From: VXMF01 sp965206775
Lineage (GTDB): Bacteria > Acidobacteriota > Terriglobia > Bryobacterales > UBA6623
Assembly (NCBI GenBank): GCA_965206775.1
Contig: CBDBKU010000003.1
Coordinates: 2,480,001-2,544,000 of the forward strand
DNA: 64,000 nt
Reading direction: 5' to 3'
This document shows, piece after piece, positions 44,401 to 53,370 of the stretch (its first letter is position 1; each line of letters opens with the position of its first letter). Made by a program: the position numbers and the translations under genes. The notes under the pieces are model-generated. The model worked only from the letters and a program-made list of their open reading frames with translations. It ran no database searches and had not been told where the DNA came from.

Positions 44401-46757
44401 TGAGACCTCCTCATTTGGAACGGCGTGCTTGCGGTTATCCCTAGGATAAGCGACGAAAACCGAAAACCTTTCCCCTCTGCCCGCCGAATTACTTCCCGGA
44501 CCGCCGGGGCATCGTAATATTCGACGCCCCGACCGAGCGCGAACGTGAGCAGTTTTTCGGCCAGTGCCCCCACGAACAATTCCGGCCGCTTCAGCAGCGC
44601 GACTTCGAGGCCCTCGACACCATCGACATGCGTTCCGTCCGTCAATTCCCCGGAGGGGTCGATCGGCTCGCCTCCATCCACGGTGCGCCACCGGCCTACG
44701 GCGTCGAAGTTCTCCAGTGCGAATCCCAACGGATCCATCGGGTTGTGACAGCTCGCGCAGGCCGGATTGGCCCGGTGCTCAGCCAGCCTCTCGCGAACAG
44801 AAAGCTTGCCCGATATGGTGTTGTCTATCAACTCGGGCACGTCCGCTGGCGGAGGTGGCGGAGGCATGCCGAGTAGGTTCTCGAGGATCCACTTCCCACG
44901 TATGACCGGCGATGTCCGAGTCGCGTACGAAGTGACGGTCAGTATGCTTCCGTGACGTAGCAGGCCGCCTCGCACGCTGTTCTCGTCAAGAGTCACGCGC
45001 CGGAACCTGCTGCCGTAGATGTTCGGCATGCCGTAGTGCTTGGCGAGACGTTCGTTGACGAAGGTGTAGTCCGCGCGCAGCAGGTCGAGGACGCTGCGGT
45101 CTTCTCGGACGACGCTCTCGAGCAATAGTTCTGTTTCCCTCCGAAGGGCACCGCGCAAGTTGTCGTCGAAGTCCGGAAACAGCCGCATGTCGGGCCGGAC
45201 AGAGGCGAGATTCCTCAGGTGCAGCCATTGCGATGCGAAGTTGCCGATAAGCGACTGGGATCGAGGGTCCGCCAGCATTCGCCGAACCTGACGCTCCAAC
45301 CCGGTATCCGTGCGGAGCCCGCCGCGCGCGGCTTCGTCGCGCAACTCCTCGTCCGGCAAGCTGCTCCAGAGGAAGAACGAAAGCCTCGAGGCAATCTCGA
45401 AGTCATTGATGCGGTAAGGAGTACCGGGAGGGATGCCCGGAGGATCCCGCTCGACGCGGAACAGAAAGTGGGGACTTACCAGGATTGCGGACAGCGCCCT
45501 TTCGATTCCCCCTTCGAAACCCAAGCCGTCTTTGGTCCGTGCATCGCGGTAGAACCGCATGGGCCCCTCGATGTCGGCCTGCGAAACCGGCCTGCGATAG
45601 GCGGTGGTGGCCAGCCTCCGAAGGATCGATTCGGCGCAGGATTCTTCCTCTGATTGCGCTTGCGGTTCACACGTGAAGATCCGCTCTCGACTTGGGGTCG
45701 GCCCCGCACCGCTCCACGTGCTCGGCCCAACGATCGTGACTGAAAATACCGCTGGCTGGATGCGCGGATGCCTATAGAAGTTGAAGTGAGCCTCGTACGG
45801 CTGCCGCTGGGTTTCCAGCAACGTGGAAGCATCCTTCAGGAACGTCGCCCCGATCTCATGGGGTCCAGCTGTCACTCGCACCTGAGCCTTGAGATGGCTA
45901 TCGGCAAGCCGGTGATCGTCTCCCTTGGGAGGCGGCTTAACTTCGAACAGAGCAACCCGGTCGCGGTCCACCAAGAGTTCCAGCTCGTGCAGCCGGCTGA
46001 GACCTTCGATATCTTCGTTGCGATCCCGGGACAAGCGGACGGAGATTTCGTACTCTCCTTCTACGGGGAACGTGTATCGCACCAGCGCCCCGCCACGCGT
46101 TCCGATCGGGAGCCCCGCGATATGGCTCTCTTGAGTGAGGTCGGGAGGCACCCGAACTGTATATGCGTCAGGAACCCTTCCTGCCCGGCCCACGGCCAGC
46201 CGGCTGATCTTCTCCGCCGCCGACACGTACCGATTCAAGAGCATCGGCGGAAGGTCGCCGACCGTTACGTTGTCGAAGCCGTGGCTGGCCTCGTCGCTCG
46301 GCAGAAAGTCCTCGACTTGGACATCGAGCGACAGGAGATCGCGGATCGCGTTGCTATATTCGGTTCTGTTCAGCCGCCTGAATGTCCCAGCGCGCCCAGG
46401 GTCGGGATTCTCGGCCGCGCGATGGTCAAGCGCGTCCGTGATGCTCTCGATGGCGGCCTGATAGCCTGCTTCGTCCGGCTTCGGCATGCCGGACGGCGGC
46501 ATCTGGCGTCCGCGCAGTTTTCGGACGACCCGTTCCCATGTCTCCGGATCTTGGGAGACGTCAACAGAGCTCAGTGCCTCGAGGTCGAGGTCGGCCGTCT
46601 TAGTGGCCGAACCATGGCAGGCCAGGCAGAACTGGTCAATGACTGTGCGGTACGCAACCTGGAATCCAGGTGCGGCGGTTTGAGCCCTAGAAGATGGGGT
46701 CCAAGCGGCAGCCGCTACCAATGCTGAACTGAGTACGAGACTTGACGAGCGGTTCAT
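44397..46757 (-). CDS. DUF1592-type secreted cytochrome protein (DUF1587/1592/1588/1585)
   Basis: The 786-residue protein has a signal peptide (LVLSSALVAAAAWTPSSRAQ), then a c-type haem motif in FCLACHGSATKTADLDLEAL. DUF1587 follows (FRRLNRTEYSNAIRDLLSLD), then a DUF1592-like section, DUF1588 (GGLLRHGSILTVTSYATRTS) and DUF1585 with ACASCHNPMDPLGFALENFD, a second CxxCH. This domain order is the standard for these Planctomycetota/Acidobacteriota proteins, probably extracytoplasmic oxidoreductases. The ATG at 46757 precedes the signal. The DUF1552 gene follows immediately in the same operon. Confidence 0.93.
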   Translation of the reverse strand: MNRSSSLVLSSALVAAAAWTPSSRAQTAAPGFQVAYRTVIDQFCLACHGSATKTADLDLEALSSVDVSQDPETWERVVRKLRGRQMPPSGMPKPDEAGYQAAIESITDALDHRAAENPDPGRAGTFRRLNRTEYSNAIRDLLSLDVQVEDFLPSDEASHGFDNVTVGDLPPMLLNRYVSAAEKISRLAVGRAGRVPDAYTVRVPPDLTQESHIAGLPIGTRGGALVRYTFPVEGEYEISVRLSRDRNEDIEGLSRLHELELLVDRDRVALFEVKPPPKGDDHRLADSHLKAQVRVTAGPHEIGATFLKDASTLLETQRQPYEAHFNFYRHPRIQPAVFSVTIVGPSTWSGAGPTPSRERIFTCEPQAQSEEESCAESILRRLATTAYRRPVSQADIEGPMRFYRDARTKDGLGFEGGIERALSAILVSPHFLFRVERDPPGIPPGTPYRINDFEIASRLSFFLWSSLPDEELRDEAARGGLRTDTGLERQVRRMLADPRSQSLIGNFASQWLHLRNLASVRPDMRLFPDFDDNLRGALRRETELLLESVVREDRSVLDLLRADYTFVNERLAKHYGMPNIYGSRFRRVTLDENSVRGGLLRHGSILTVTSYATRTSPVIRGKWILENLLGMPPPPPPADVPELIDNTISGKLSVRERLAEHRANPACASCHNPMDPLGFALENFDAVGRWRTVDGGEPIDPSGELTDGTHVDGVEGLEVALLKRPELFVGALAEKLLTFALGRGVEYYDAPAVREVIRRAEGKGFRFSSLILGITASTPFQMRRSQ

Positions 46758-47117
46758 CGAACCGAGCCCCCAAATATCGTAGCAAGCCGCGATAGGGCGG
46801 AATCTGAATCCACCTTGAAGTGCTTGGACTAGATCCTTATCCTCGTCACCTCGCCATTCCATTCGCAGGGACGCGGCGCACCATTACCCGTACCTCTTGA
46901 AACCGTTGCCCGTAACGAGGTGCGCCTCAGGCCGGACCGATCGCTTCGCTACTCCTTTCTTGCAAGGCACCGCGCGGGCTTCACGCCTAGTGAGCTGTTT
47001 CCGGGGGGTGGGCCCAACTCCTTCGCATCGAATCCCTGCCTGGGATTGCCGCACTAAACGCATGCGGACCAAGAGACTGGGTTTCCCTGCTAACCCCGAG
47101 CTCCCGCGCCTCTTGAT
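46758..47117. other. non-coding stretch between two cytochrome modules
   Basis: About 360 bases. The short frames seen have no motif. It probably contains the promoter of the DUF1592-DUF1552 operon on the minus strand. Confidence 0.5.
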
Positions 47118-50100
47118 TTATTCCCTAGACGCGAACTCATTTGTCATCAACAACACCTGCGCGTATTGCTCAAGCGGTGTCAGAGGATTCTCACGCATGG
47201 GCGGAAAGCCCTCTTCCGCGCTCCAAGCCTGGGGTTCCAGCCCTGACCGGCCCTGCTCGGCACTCAGGACTTCCTCGATCTCAGGGGACCATTTGAAAGC
47301 ATCGGCCTCGTAGTCGCCCAGGGCATCGACGACAAAGTCCAGATGCTCGCCCTCCGCAACATCCAAATTCCTAATGCCGGTTTCAACCTCGAGTCCTTTG
47401 ACATTCCAAGTCGCGAGCGCACCGCGCTCGCTGGAAACGATCCATCCGCGCACTCCGTTGGAATGATCGAATCGCCTAGCCAGTTCGCCCATTGCGTGGT
47501 CTAGCTTGCCGGCTATTGCAACGCGCATTGCGCGTGGCGCGGTCCACCGGCGAACTACGGCACTGTCGGTGTCATCGCCTGGGTACCCGCCTAACGCGTG
47601 CAAGCTCGCCCTGCCTGATCGAGGTGCTGGAAGCATTGGCGCCGGCTGCAAACGATCCTCGACTCGATACATCATCTGACGAAACTCCCGCACCACACCA
47701 GCTTCTAGGTCGAGCTTGGCTGTACCGTGCAGCCAGGTGAGATCTCGCTGCTCCTCGGCAGTGCCCTCCGACAGCGATGCCTCCGCCTCTGCTAGAAATT
47801 CCAAGGCCTCCTGACGGTCGCGCGAGCTAGGCAGCCTTCCAAGCACCTTCCGGTGAAGGCTATCGATACATCTGGCGCGTCCTTCGCACGTGGCGCCGAG
47901 AGCCCGGGCCTGCTCGGCGAGGAACGAACTGTTCATCAGGAACAGTGCTTGCTGAGGAACAGTTGTCAGTTGCCTCCTAGGCGTGTGTTCTTCCGGGTTC
48001 GAGAAGTCAAATGTCCGCATGAGGGCGGATGGATCCTCGCGCGACACGTACGCGTAGAGCGTTCGGCGAGGCGAGGAAGGCGCCGCCTTCAGTTCGAACG
48101 GAGCTCCCCCCCTTCCGCTGTCAAGCCGGCCGGCTACCGACAGCATCGAATCGCGCATCGCCTCGAAATCGAGCCTCGTGCGATTCTGCCTCCACAAGAG
48201 GCGATTCGCGGGATCCTCGGCACGGCCCGCCTCGGAATCCACACTATCCTGTCGATACGAGCGCGACAAGACGATCTGTCGGATGAGTTCCTTCGTAGAC
48301 CAACCCTGGTCCACGAAGCTGGCCGCGAGATAGTCGAGCAATTCCGGATGGGATGGCGGGTCCCCGCGGGTGCCGAGGTCGCTAGGGGTTCGGACGATCC
48401 CTTCCCCGAACAAGTGCTCCCAGACGCGGTTGACGAAGACCCTTGCCGTGAGAGGATTGTCAGGACTGGCGATGGCGCGAGCCAGTTCTAGACGGCCGCT
48501 ACCGAATCGAAACTCGTCCACGCCTGGCAGTGCCGAAAGAAACTTCGGCTTGACCTCGTCTCCTTTGTCGTTCTGATTGCCGCGTACGAAGACGTATGCC
48601 GGCTGCAAGTCAGATGCATCCCGGACAACCATCGCGTGCTTCGGGCCGCCCCGGTAACTCCAGTCATGGATGACGGCTTCGTATTGCCACTTCAAGCTCT
48701 TCATCACGTTCGAGTCGCCTTCGTTTTGAATCCACCAGAAATCCTCCGCGGGGATGTCGGTCGGAGTCCCGTTGCCCCGAAGCGCGAGACGAAGCGCTTC
48801 ACGGATCGGATCGGGCCAGCGATAGAGGCTGTCGGCTTCCGCCATGCGCTTCGCCACGCTAAGGGCCCCGCCAGGCGAGTCGAGGTCGCGGAACGCTTGC
48901 ACTGACGGACCCACAAGGCCGTTCAAGTAAGTGCGCCACCGGTCCAGCAGATAGTGGTTCAGATTTCTTTCCTTCGAGAGAGCCTCGAACTCCCGATTTC
49001 CGAGGTTGCGAGATTCCCATGCAACCTGAAGGTACTTGGCGATCGATTCGGGCCGACGGAACTCCTTGACGTGGTCCGCAAGCCGTTCGTCGCGGAACTT
49101 GTCCAGCCACGCGCGTCGGGTCGCGAGCTTCTCACGGAAGAATCCAGCCTCGGAACCGGAGTGCACATCCTGGATCGGCACCGGCTCGAGGACATTCGGC
49201 GAATTCAGGAACACACCGTAGAGCGCGTAGTAGTCTTCCGTGGGAATCGGATCGAACTTGTGGTCGTGGCAGCGCGCGCATGCGACCGAGAAGCCGAGGA
49301 ACCCTCTCGTCACGACGTCGATCCGGTCATCCATGTTGATGGGCACTTCGGTCGGCCGAACCATGTTGATGCCCAAGGTCAGCAGTCCCAGCGCGGGCAA
49401 GTGCCCTTCGTCAGCGCCCATCAAGTCGGCGGCCAGTTGGAGTTCGATGAACTTGTCGTATGGGAGGTCGTTGTTGAACGCATCCACCACCCAGTCGCGA
49501 TACGGCCAGGCGATGGGAAACGGACGGGCCTGGAACCCGTCGTCCGAGTACCGGGCGATATCGAGCCAGTAACGTGCCCAGCGCTCTCCGAAGCGATCCG
49601 AGGCAAGCAGCGAATCGACAATGGCCTCGTATGCGTCTTGCGTGGGCGATTCGACGAATCTGTCGGATTCGTCGGGATCGGGTGGCAGGCCGGTCAAATC
49701 ATAGTGCACACGTCGGAGAAGCCTTCTGGGATCTGCTTCTCGTGACGGCTTTAGGCCTGCCCGCCCAAGTCGCTCCTCGACGAAGCGGTCGATCGCGGAT
49801 CGCGCCCAGCCCGTGGCGGACAACGGAGGCTCTGTAGCTACGGGTGGTACCAAGGACCAGTGCCTCGTTGCTGGCCAGCTCGAAGCTACCGGCCCCTCAG
49901 GGAACGGAGCGCCCGATCGAATCCAGGTTTCGACATGGCCGATCTGCTTCTCGGTCAATTCGCCGGTGGGAGGCATGCGAATGCCGTCCGTAGTCCTCAG
50001 CAACTGAAGCAGCCGGCTGCTGTTGGGATCGCCCGGAATCAGGGCGGGGCCGCTCTTCCCTCCCTTGAGAAGCGCAGTTCGGGAATCGACCCTAAGCCCT

Positions 50101-50267
50101 GCCTGAGGCATCGGGCTCTCGGCGCTGTGGCAGGCGTAGCACCGCTCCACCAGGAGCGGGCGGATGTTCTCTTCGAAGTAGTCGGTAGCATCGATGTCAG
50201 CACCGAGCAAGCCTCCGGCCGCGAGGATGAGGATCGCGAGTCGGTTTAGGTACGAAAGCAACTCCAT
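47118..50267 (-). CDS. PSD1-type secreted cytochrome (PSCyt1, DUF1549, DUF1553) with extra C-terminal domain
   Basis: The 1049-residue protein has a signal peptide (LNRLAILILAAGGLLGADI), then the haem motif in RCYACHSAESPMPQAGLRVD (PSCyt1). DUF1549 starts around IDRFVEERLGRAGLKPS and includes RRVHYDLTGLPPDPDESDRF and a second CxxCH in CARCHDHKFDPIPTEDYY. DUF1553 includes NRVWEHLFGEGIVRTPSDLG and GWSTKELIRQIVLSRSYRQD. About 150 further residues (DTDSAVVRRWTAPRAMRVAI on) look like a beta-sandwich not present in the neighbouring PSD1 protein. Its usual DUF1501 partner is not adjacent. Divergent from the next cytochrome gene. Confidence 0.92.
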   Translation of the reverse strand: MELLSYLNRLAILILAAGGLLGADIDATDYFEENIRPLLVERCYACHSAESPMPQAGLRVDSRTALLKGGKSGPALIPGDPNSSRLLQLLRTTDGIRMPPTGELTEKQIGHVETWIRSGAPFPEGPVASSWPATRHWSLVPPVATEPPLSATGWARSAIDRFVEERLGRAGLKPSREADPRRLLRRVHYDLTGLPPDPDESDRFVESPTQDAYEAIVDSLLASDRFGERWARYWLDIARYSDDGFQARPFPIAWPYRDWVVDAFNNDLPYDKFIELQLAADLMGADEGHLPALGLLTLGINMVRPTEVPINMDDRIDVVTRGFLGFSVACARCHDHKFDPIPTEDYYALYGVFLNSPNVLEPVPIQDVHSGSEAGFFREKLATRRAWLDKFRDERLADHVKEFRRPESIAKYLQVAWESRNLGNREFEALSKERNLNHYLLDRWRTYLNGLVGPSVQAFRDLDSPGGALSVAKRMAEADSLYRWPDPIREALRLALRGNGTPTDIPAEDFWWIQNEGDSNVMKSLKWQYEAVIHDWSYRGGPKHAMVVRDASDLQPAYVFVRGNQNDKGDEVKPKFLSALPGVDEFRFGSGRLELARAIASPDNPLTARVFVNRVWEHLFGEGIVRTPSDLGTRGDPPSHPELLDYLAASFVDQGWSTKELIRQIVLSRSYRQDSVDSEAGRAEDPANRLLWRQNRTRLDFEAMRDSMLSVAGRLDSGRGGAPFELKAAPSSPRRTLYAYVSREDPSALMRTFDFSNPEEHTPRRQLTTVPQQALFLMNSSFLAEQARALGATCEGRARCIDSLHRKVLGRLPSSRDRQEALEFLAEAEASLSEGTAEEQRDLTWLHGTAKLDLEAGVVREFRQMMYRVEDRLQPAPMLPAPRSGRASLHALGGYPGDDTDSAVVRRWTAPRAMRVAIAGKLDHAMGELARRFDHSNGVRGWIVSSERGALATWNVKGLEVETGIRNLDVAEGEHLDFVVDALGDYEADAFKWSPEIEEVLSAEQGRSGLEPQAWSAEEGFPPMRENPLTPLEQYAQVLLMTNEFASRE

Positions 50268-50294
50268 TCCCTTGTTGTCTGAGAGTCTATCAAT

Positions 50295-50322
50295 AGTAAG
50301 GGCATATCAGTAAGGGCATATC
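50295..50322. repeat. 14-bp tandem repeat in a divergent promoter region
   Basis: AGTAAGGGCATATC occurs twice head to tail (50295-50308, 50309-50322) in the 142-bp gap between two divergent PSD1 cytochrome genes. It could be an operator or part of overlapping promoters; no factor can be named. Confidence 0.6.
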
Positions 50323-50409
50323 GCGAGAATCTACTGGGCGTCGGCAATCCATTGTTCGCGTAACGTCTGGCTAGTTGGTAGGATTGGGCAGGCTCAGGCG
50401 GTCCTTGAA

Positions 50410-53184
50410 GTGACGCGTATTTCCTTGTTCTCGGCTGCAGCATTCGCTTTAGTAGGTGCGGAGTTGGCGGCGGGTGCCGCAACGGACCCGGCCGAGCGGC
50501 TCTTCGCCGTTGAAGTGAAGCCCTTGCTGGCCGAAAGGTGCTTCGCCTGCCACAGCGAGGCCCCCGACGTGACCCTCGGCGGGCTCGTCCTTACGTCAAG
50601 GGAATCGATGCTTCGAGGAGGCACGTCCTCGAAGCCGGCATTGGTGCCCGGCAATGCCGGGGCGAGCTTGCTCTACGAAGCTGTTCGAAAGACGAATCCA
50701 AAGCTCCAGATGCCGCCGAAGGATACGGACCGGCTTACTGAAGAGCAGGCTTGGAAGATTCGCGACTGGATCAACGCGGGTGCGCCATGGCCGGACGAGG
50801 AGGCACAGCGGAAGTACATCGCGGAGGATCTCGCGAGGACCCGCACGGCGGCGGGCGTCACCGTGGCGACAAGCGGGGGACTTTCCGACGAATGGACGAA
50901 TCGGCGATACAAGGAAGGCGATCTCTGGGCCTTTCGCCCGCTGCGCGAAGCGACGCCCCCCGAGTCTGGAAACGCGCACCCCATCGACGCATTCATCAAC
51001 CGCAAGCTCGCTGATGCGGGACTGACGCCAGCTTCCCCCGCGAGGAAGCGAATTCTAATCCGCAGGGCCTCGTACGATCTCACCGGGCTCCCTCCTCGTC
51101 CCGAAGACATTGAGGCCTACCTGCGCGACGAGTTGCCCGACGCATGGAAAAAGGTGATCGATCGCCTGCTAGAGAGCCCGCACTACGGCGAACAGTGGGG
51201 GAGGCACTGGCTGGACGTTGTTCGATACGCCGACACATCCGGGTACTCCAACGATTGGGAACGATCGAACGCTTGGCGGTATCGCGACTACGTGATCCGC
51301 TCGTTGAACGACGACAAGCCGTACGACCGCTTCGTGATCGAGCAAATCGCGGGCGATATTCTCGAGCCGGAGAACCCCGAGATGCGGGTTGCAACAGGCT
51401 ACCTTCGCATGGGCCCCTGGGAGCACACCGGGATGATGCAGAAGGTGGCGTCTCGCCAGCTCTATCTGGACGACATCACCAATAACGTCGGAGAGACGTT
51501 CCTTTCACTGCCCTTGCGTTGCGCCAAGTGTCACGACCACAAGTTCGATCCGATTCCGACACGCGACTATTACCGGTTCTACTCGGTCTTCGCGACCACG
51601 CAGCTGGCAGAGATGCCGGCCGAGTTCCTCGATTCCGAAAATATGAACAACTTCGAGCAGGAAACGGCCTGGCTCGAGCAGCTGATGGCGCGGGCTAGGG
51701 CCGACGCCGACGAAATCACGGCCAAGGAGGAGAGGGCAGCGCGCGCTTGGAGCACCGAACGGGGAATTCCGTACCAGCCTCGGGACCAGCTCAAGGACAA
51801 GCCAGAGGGGGAGAAACCACCTCGTCATATCGGCTTGACCATCGACGACCTCGGGTATTTCAAGGTGCGAAACAACGATTCCAACATTTGGAAGCGACGG
51901 CTGGAGCGCTACCAGCCCTTGGCCCACAGCGTCTACGAAGGCCCCGTCAAGCACGAGAATTCGGTGCGGCTCAGAATGCCAGAACCGGAAAGGCTGGCAG
52001 GGGACCCTCCGGACTCGTTCATCCTGACAGGCGGTTCGGTCTATTCCCACGGTGACAGGGTCACGCCAGGCGTCTTGAGCGCGATCCCAGTCAGCTACGG
52101 CACGGCAGTAGCACGGGAGGAGCACCAAGTCCCCGGTGCCATGACGGGCCGCCGGCTGGCGCTTGCGCGCTGGATTGCAAGCCCCAGTAACCCCTTGGCG
52201 ACGCGATCCATTGCCAACCGCATCTGGCAGCACCACTTCGGCAGGGGCTTGGCCGAGACCCCGAACAACCTCGGCAAGATGGGCAAGAAGCCAACCCATC
52301 CCGAATTGCTCGACTGGCTGGCGCGCCGCTTCGTCGAAGACGGCTGGTCGATGAAGGAAATGCACCGGCTCATCATGACCTCGGAAACTTACCAGCGAAG
52401 CGACAGCCCGGTCGACAGAGAGGCGATCGCCGAGCACGATCCAAGCAACGCCTTGCTAAGCCATTTCCGCCCCCGCCGACTCGCGGCCGAGGAGATCCGC
52501 GATTCGATGTTGGCCATGACCGGCGAACTCAACGAAGAAGTCGGGGGTCTGCCCGTCTTTCCAGAGGTAAACGGCGAATTCCAGTCGCAGCCTCGGATGA
52601 ACCAAGTCACAATCGCACCTGCCTACCAGCCATCGAGGACGCCCGAACAGCGCAACCGTCGGTCGATCTACGTCTACCGCATGCGGATGCAGATGGAGCC
52701 GTTGATGGAGGTTTTTAACCAACCGAGCTACGACTTGTCCTGCGAGCACCGCGACAGTTCCACCGTCACGCCCCAAGTCTTCACCCTGATGAACAGCGGG
52801 AACTCGATCGATCGATCGATCGCCATGGCACTCCGCTTGCGCGCGAATTCCGGTTCGGTGGAAGAGCGAGTCAATCGCGCCTTCCGGCTTGCGTTCGGGC
52901 GCGACGCTTCCGCGAGCGAACGCGCGGCCATGGCCAAGCATGTGCGCGCGATGGCAGAGTATCACCGGAAGAACCCTCCCGAGCCAGTACTTACGCCGAA
53001 GGAACTGGATCGTACCGTTGTCGAGGAAATGTCTGGCCTGGCTCTCCAGTACAAGGAGCCCTTGGACGTCTACGACGACTACATTCCGCACGCCAAGCCC
53101 TGGCACGTCGAGCCCGAGACCAGAGCACTAGCCGACATGTGCCTTGCTCTCTTCAACGCCAACGAGTTCGTATATGTGTACTAG
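50410..53184 (+). CDS. PSD1-type secreted cytochrome (PSCyt1, DUF1549, DUF1553)
   Basis: The 924-residue protein starts at a GTG, with a signal sequence (ISLFSAAAFALVGAELAAGA) and haem motif RCFACHSEAPDVTLGGLVLT. DUF1549 contains RRASYDLTGLPPRPEDIEAY, EQWGRHWLDVVRYADTSGYS and a second CxxCH in RCAKCHDHKFDPIPTRDYY. DUF1553 includes NRIWQHHFGRGLAETPNNLG and DGWSMKEMHRLIMTSETYQR. Shorter than its divergent neighbour because it lacks the extra C-terminal domain. A DUF1501 gene follows on the same strand, the usual pairing, and they are probably one operon. Confidence 0.94.
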   Translation: MTRISLFSAAAFALVGAELAAGAATDPAERLFAVEVKPLLAERCFACHSEAPDVTLGGLVLTSRESMLRGGTSSKPALVPGNAGASLLYEAVRKTNPKLQMPPKDTDRLTEEQAWKIRDWINAGAPWPDEEAQRKYIAEDLARTRTAAGVTVATSGGLSDEWTNRRYKEGDLWAFRPLREATPPESGNAHPIDAFINRKLADAGLTPASPARKRILIRRASYDLTGLPPRPEDIEAYLRDELPDAWKKVIDRLLESPHYGEQWGRHWLDVVRYADTSGYSNDWERSNAWRYRDYVIRSLNDDKPYDRFVIEQIAGDILEPENPEMRVATGYLRMGPWEHTGMMQKVASRQLYLDDITNNVGETFLSLPLRCAKCHDHKFDPIPTRDYYRFYSVFATTQLAEMPAEFLDSENMNNFEQETAWLEQLMARARADADEITAKEERAARAWSTERGIPYQPRDQLKDKPEGEKPPRHIGLTIDDLGYFKVRNNDSNIWKRRLERYQPLAHSVYEGPVKHENSVRLRMPEPERLAGDPPDSFILTGGSVYSHGDRVTPGVLSAIPVSYGTAVAREEHQVPGAMTGRRLALARWIASPSNPLATRSIANRIWQHHFGRGLAETPNNLGKMGKKPTHPELLDWLARRFVEDGWSMKEMHRLIMTSETYQRSDSPVDREAIAEHDPSNALLSHFRPRRLAAEEIRDSMLAMTGELNEEVGGLPVFPEVNGEFQSQPRMNQVTIAPAYQPSRTPEQRNRRSIYVYRMRMQMEPLMEVFNQPSYDLSCEHRDSSTVTPQVFTLMNSGNSIDRSIAMALRLRANSGSVEERVNRAFRLAFGRDASASERAAMAKHVRAMAEYHRKNPPEPVLTPKELDRTVVEEMSGLALQYKEPLDVYDDYIPHAKPWHVEPETRALADMCLALFNANEFVYVY

Positions 53185-53370
53185 GACCGTCGTAGGAGGC
53201 AGAAGCCCCAGCCCGAACTCGGAATTCGCGCTACAGATTCTCGGGCTGGAACTAGGCACATCACATCACCGCACTGACAGGAGGTGCAGGGACCGTGGCA
53301 CAGGGAGCTTGAAATTCGGAGGATGACAGCTGGCCGATTTGGTGCCAGTGGCAGGCAGAGGGGAATTGGA

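Noticed and set aside
43057..44691. Extra 97 codons upstream of the DUF1552 gene
   Set aside because: The strong GGAGG and the ATGA overlap with the DUF1592 gene place the start at 44400.
52800..52825. CGAT-type short repeat in the PSD1 cytochrome gene
   Set aside because: Only four to five units inside a coding sequence and in frame; not a regulatory or mobile feature.
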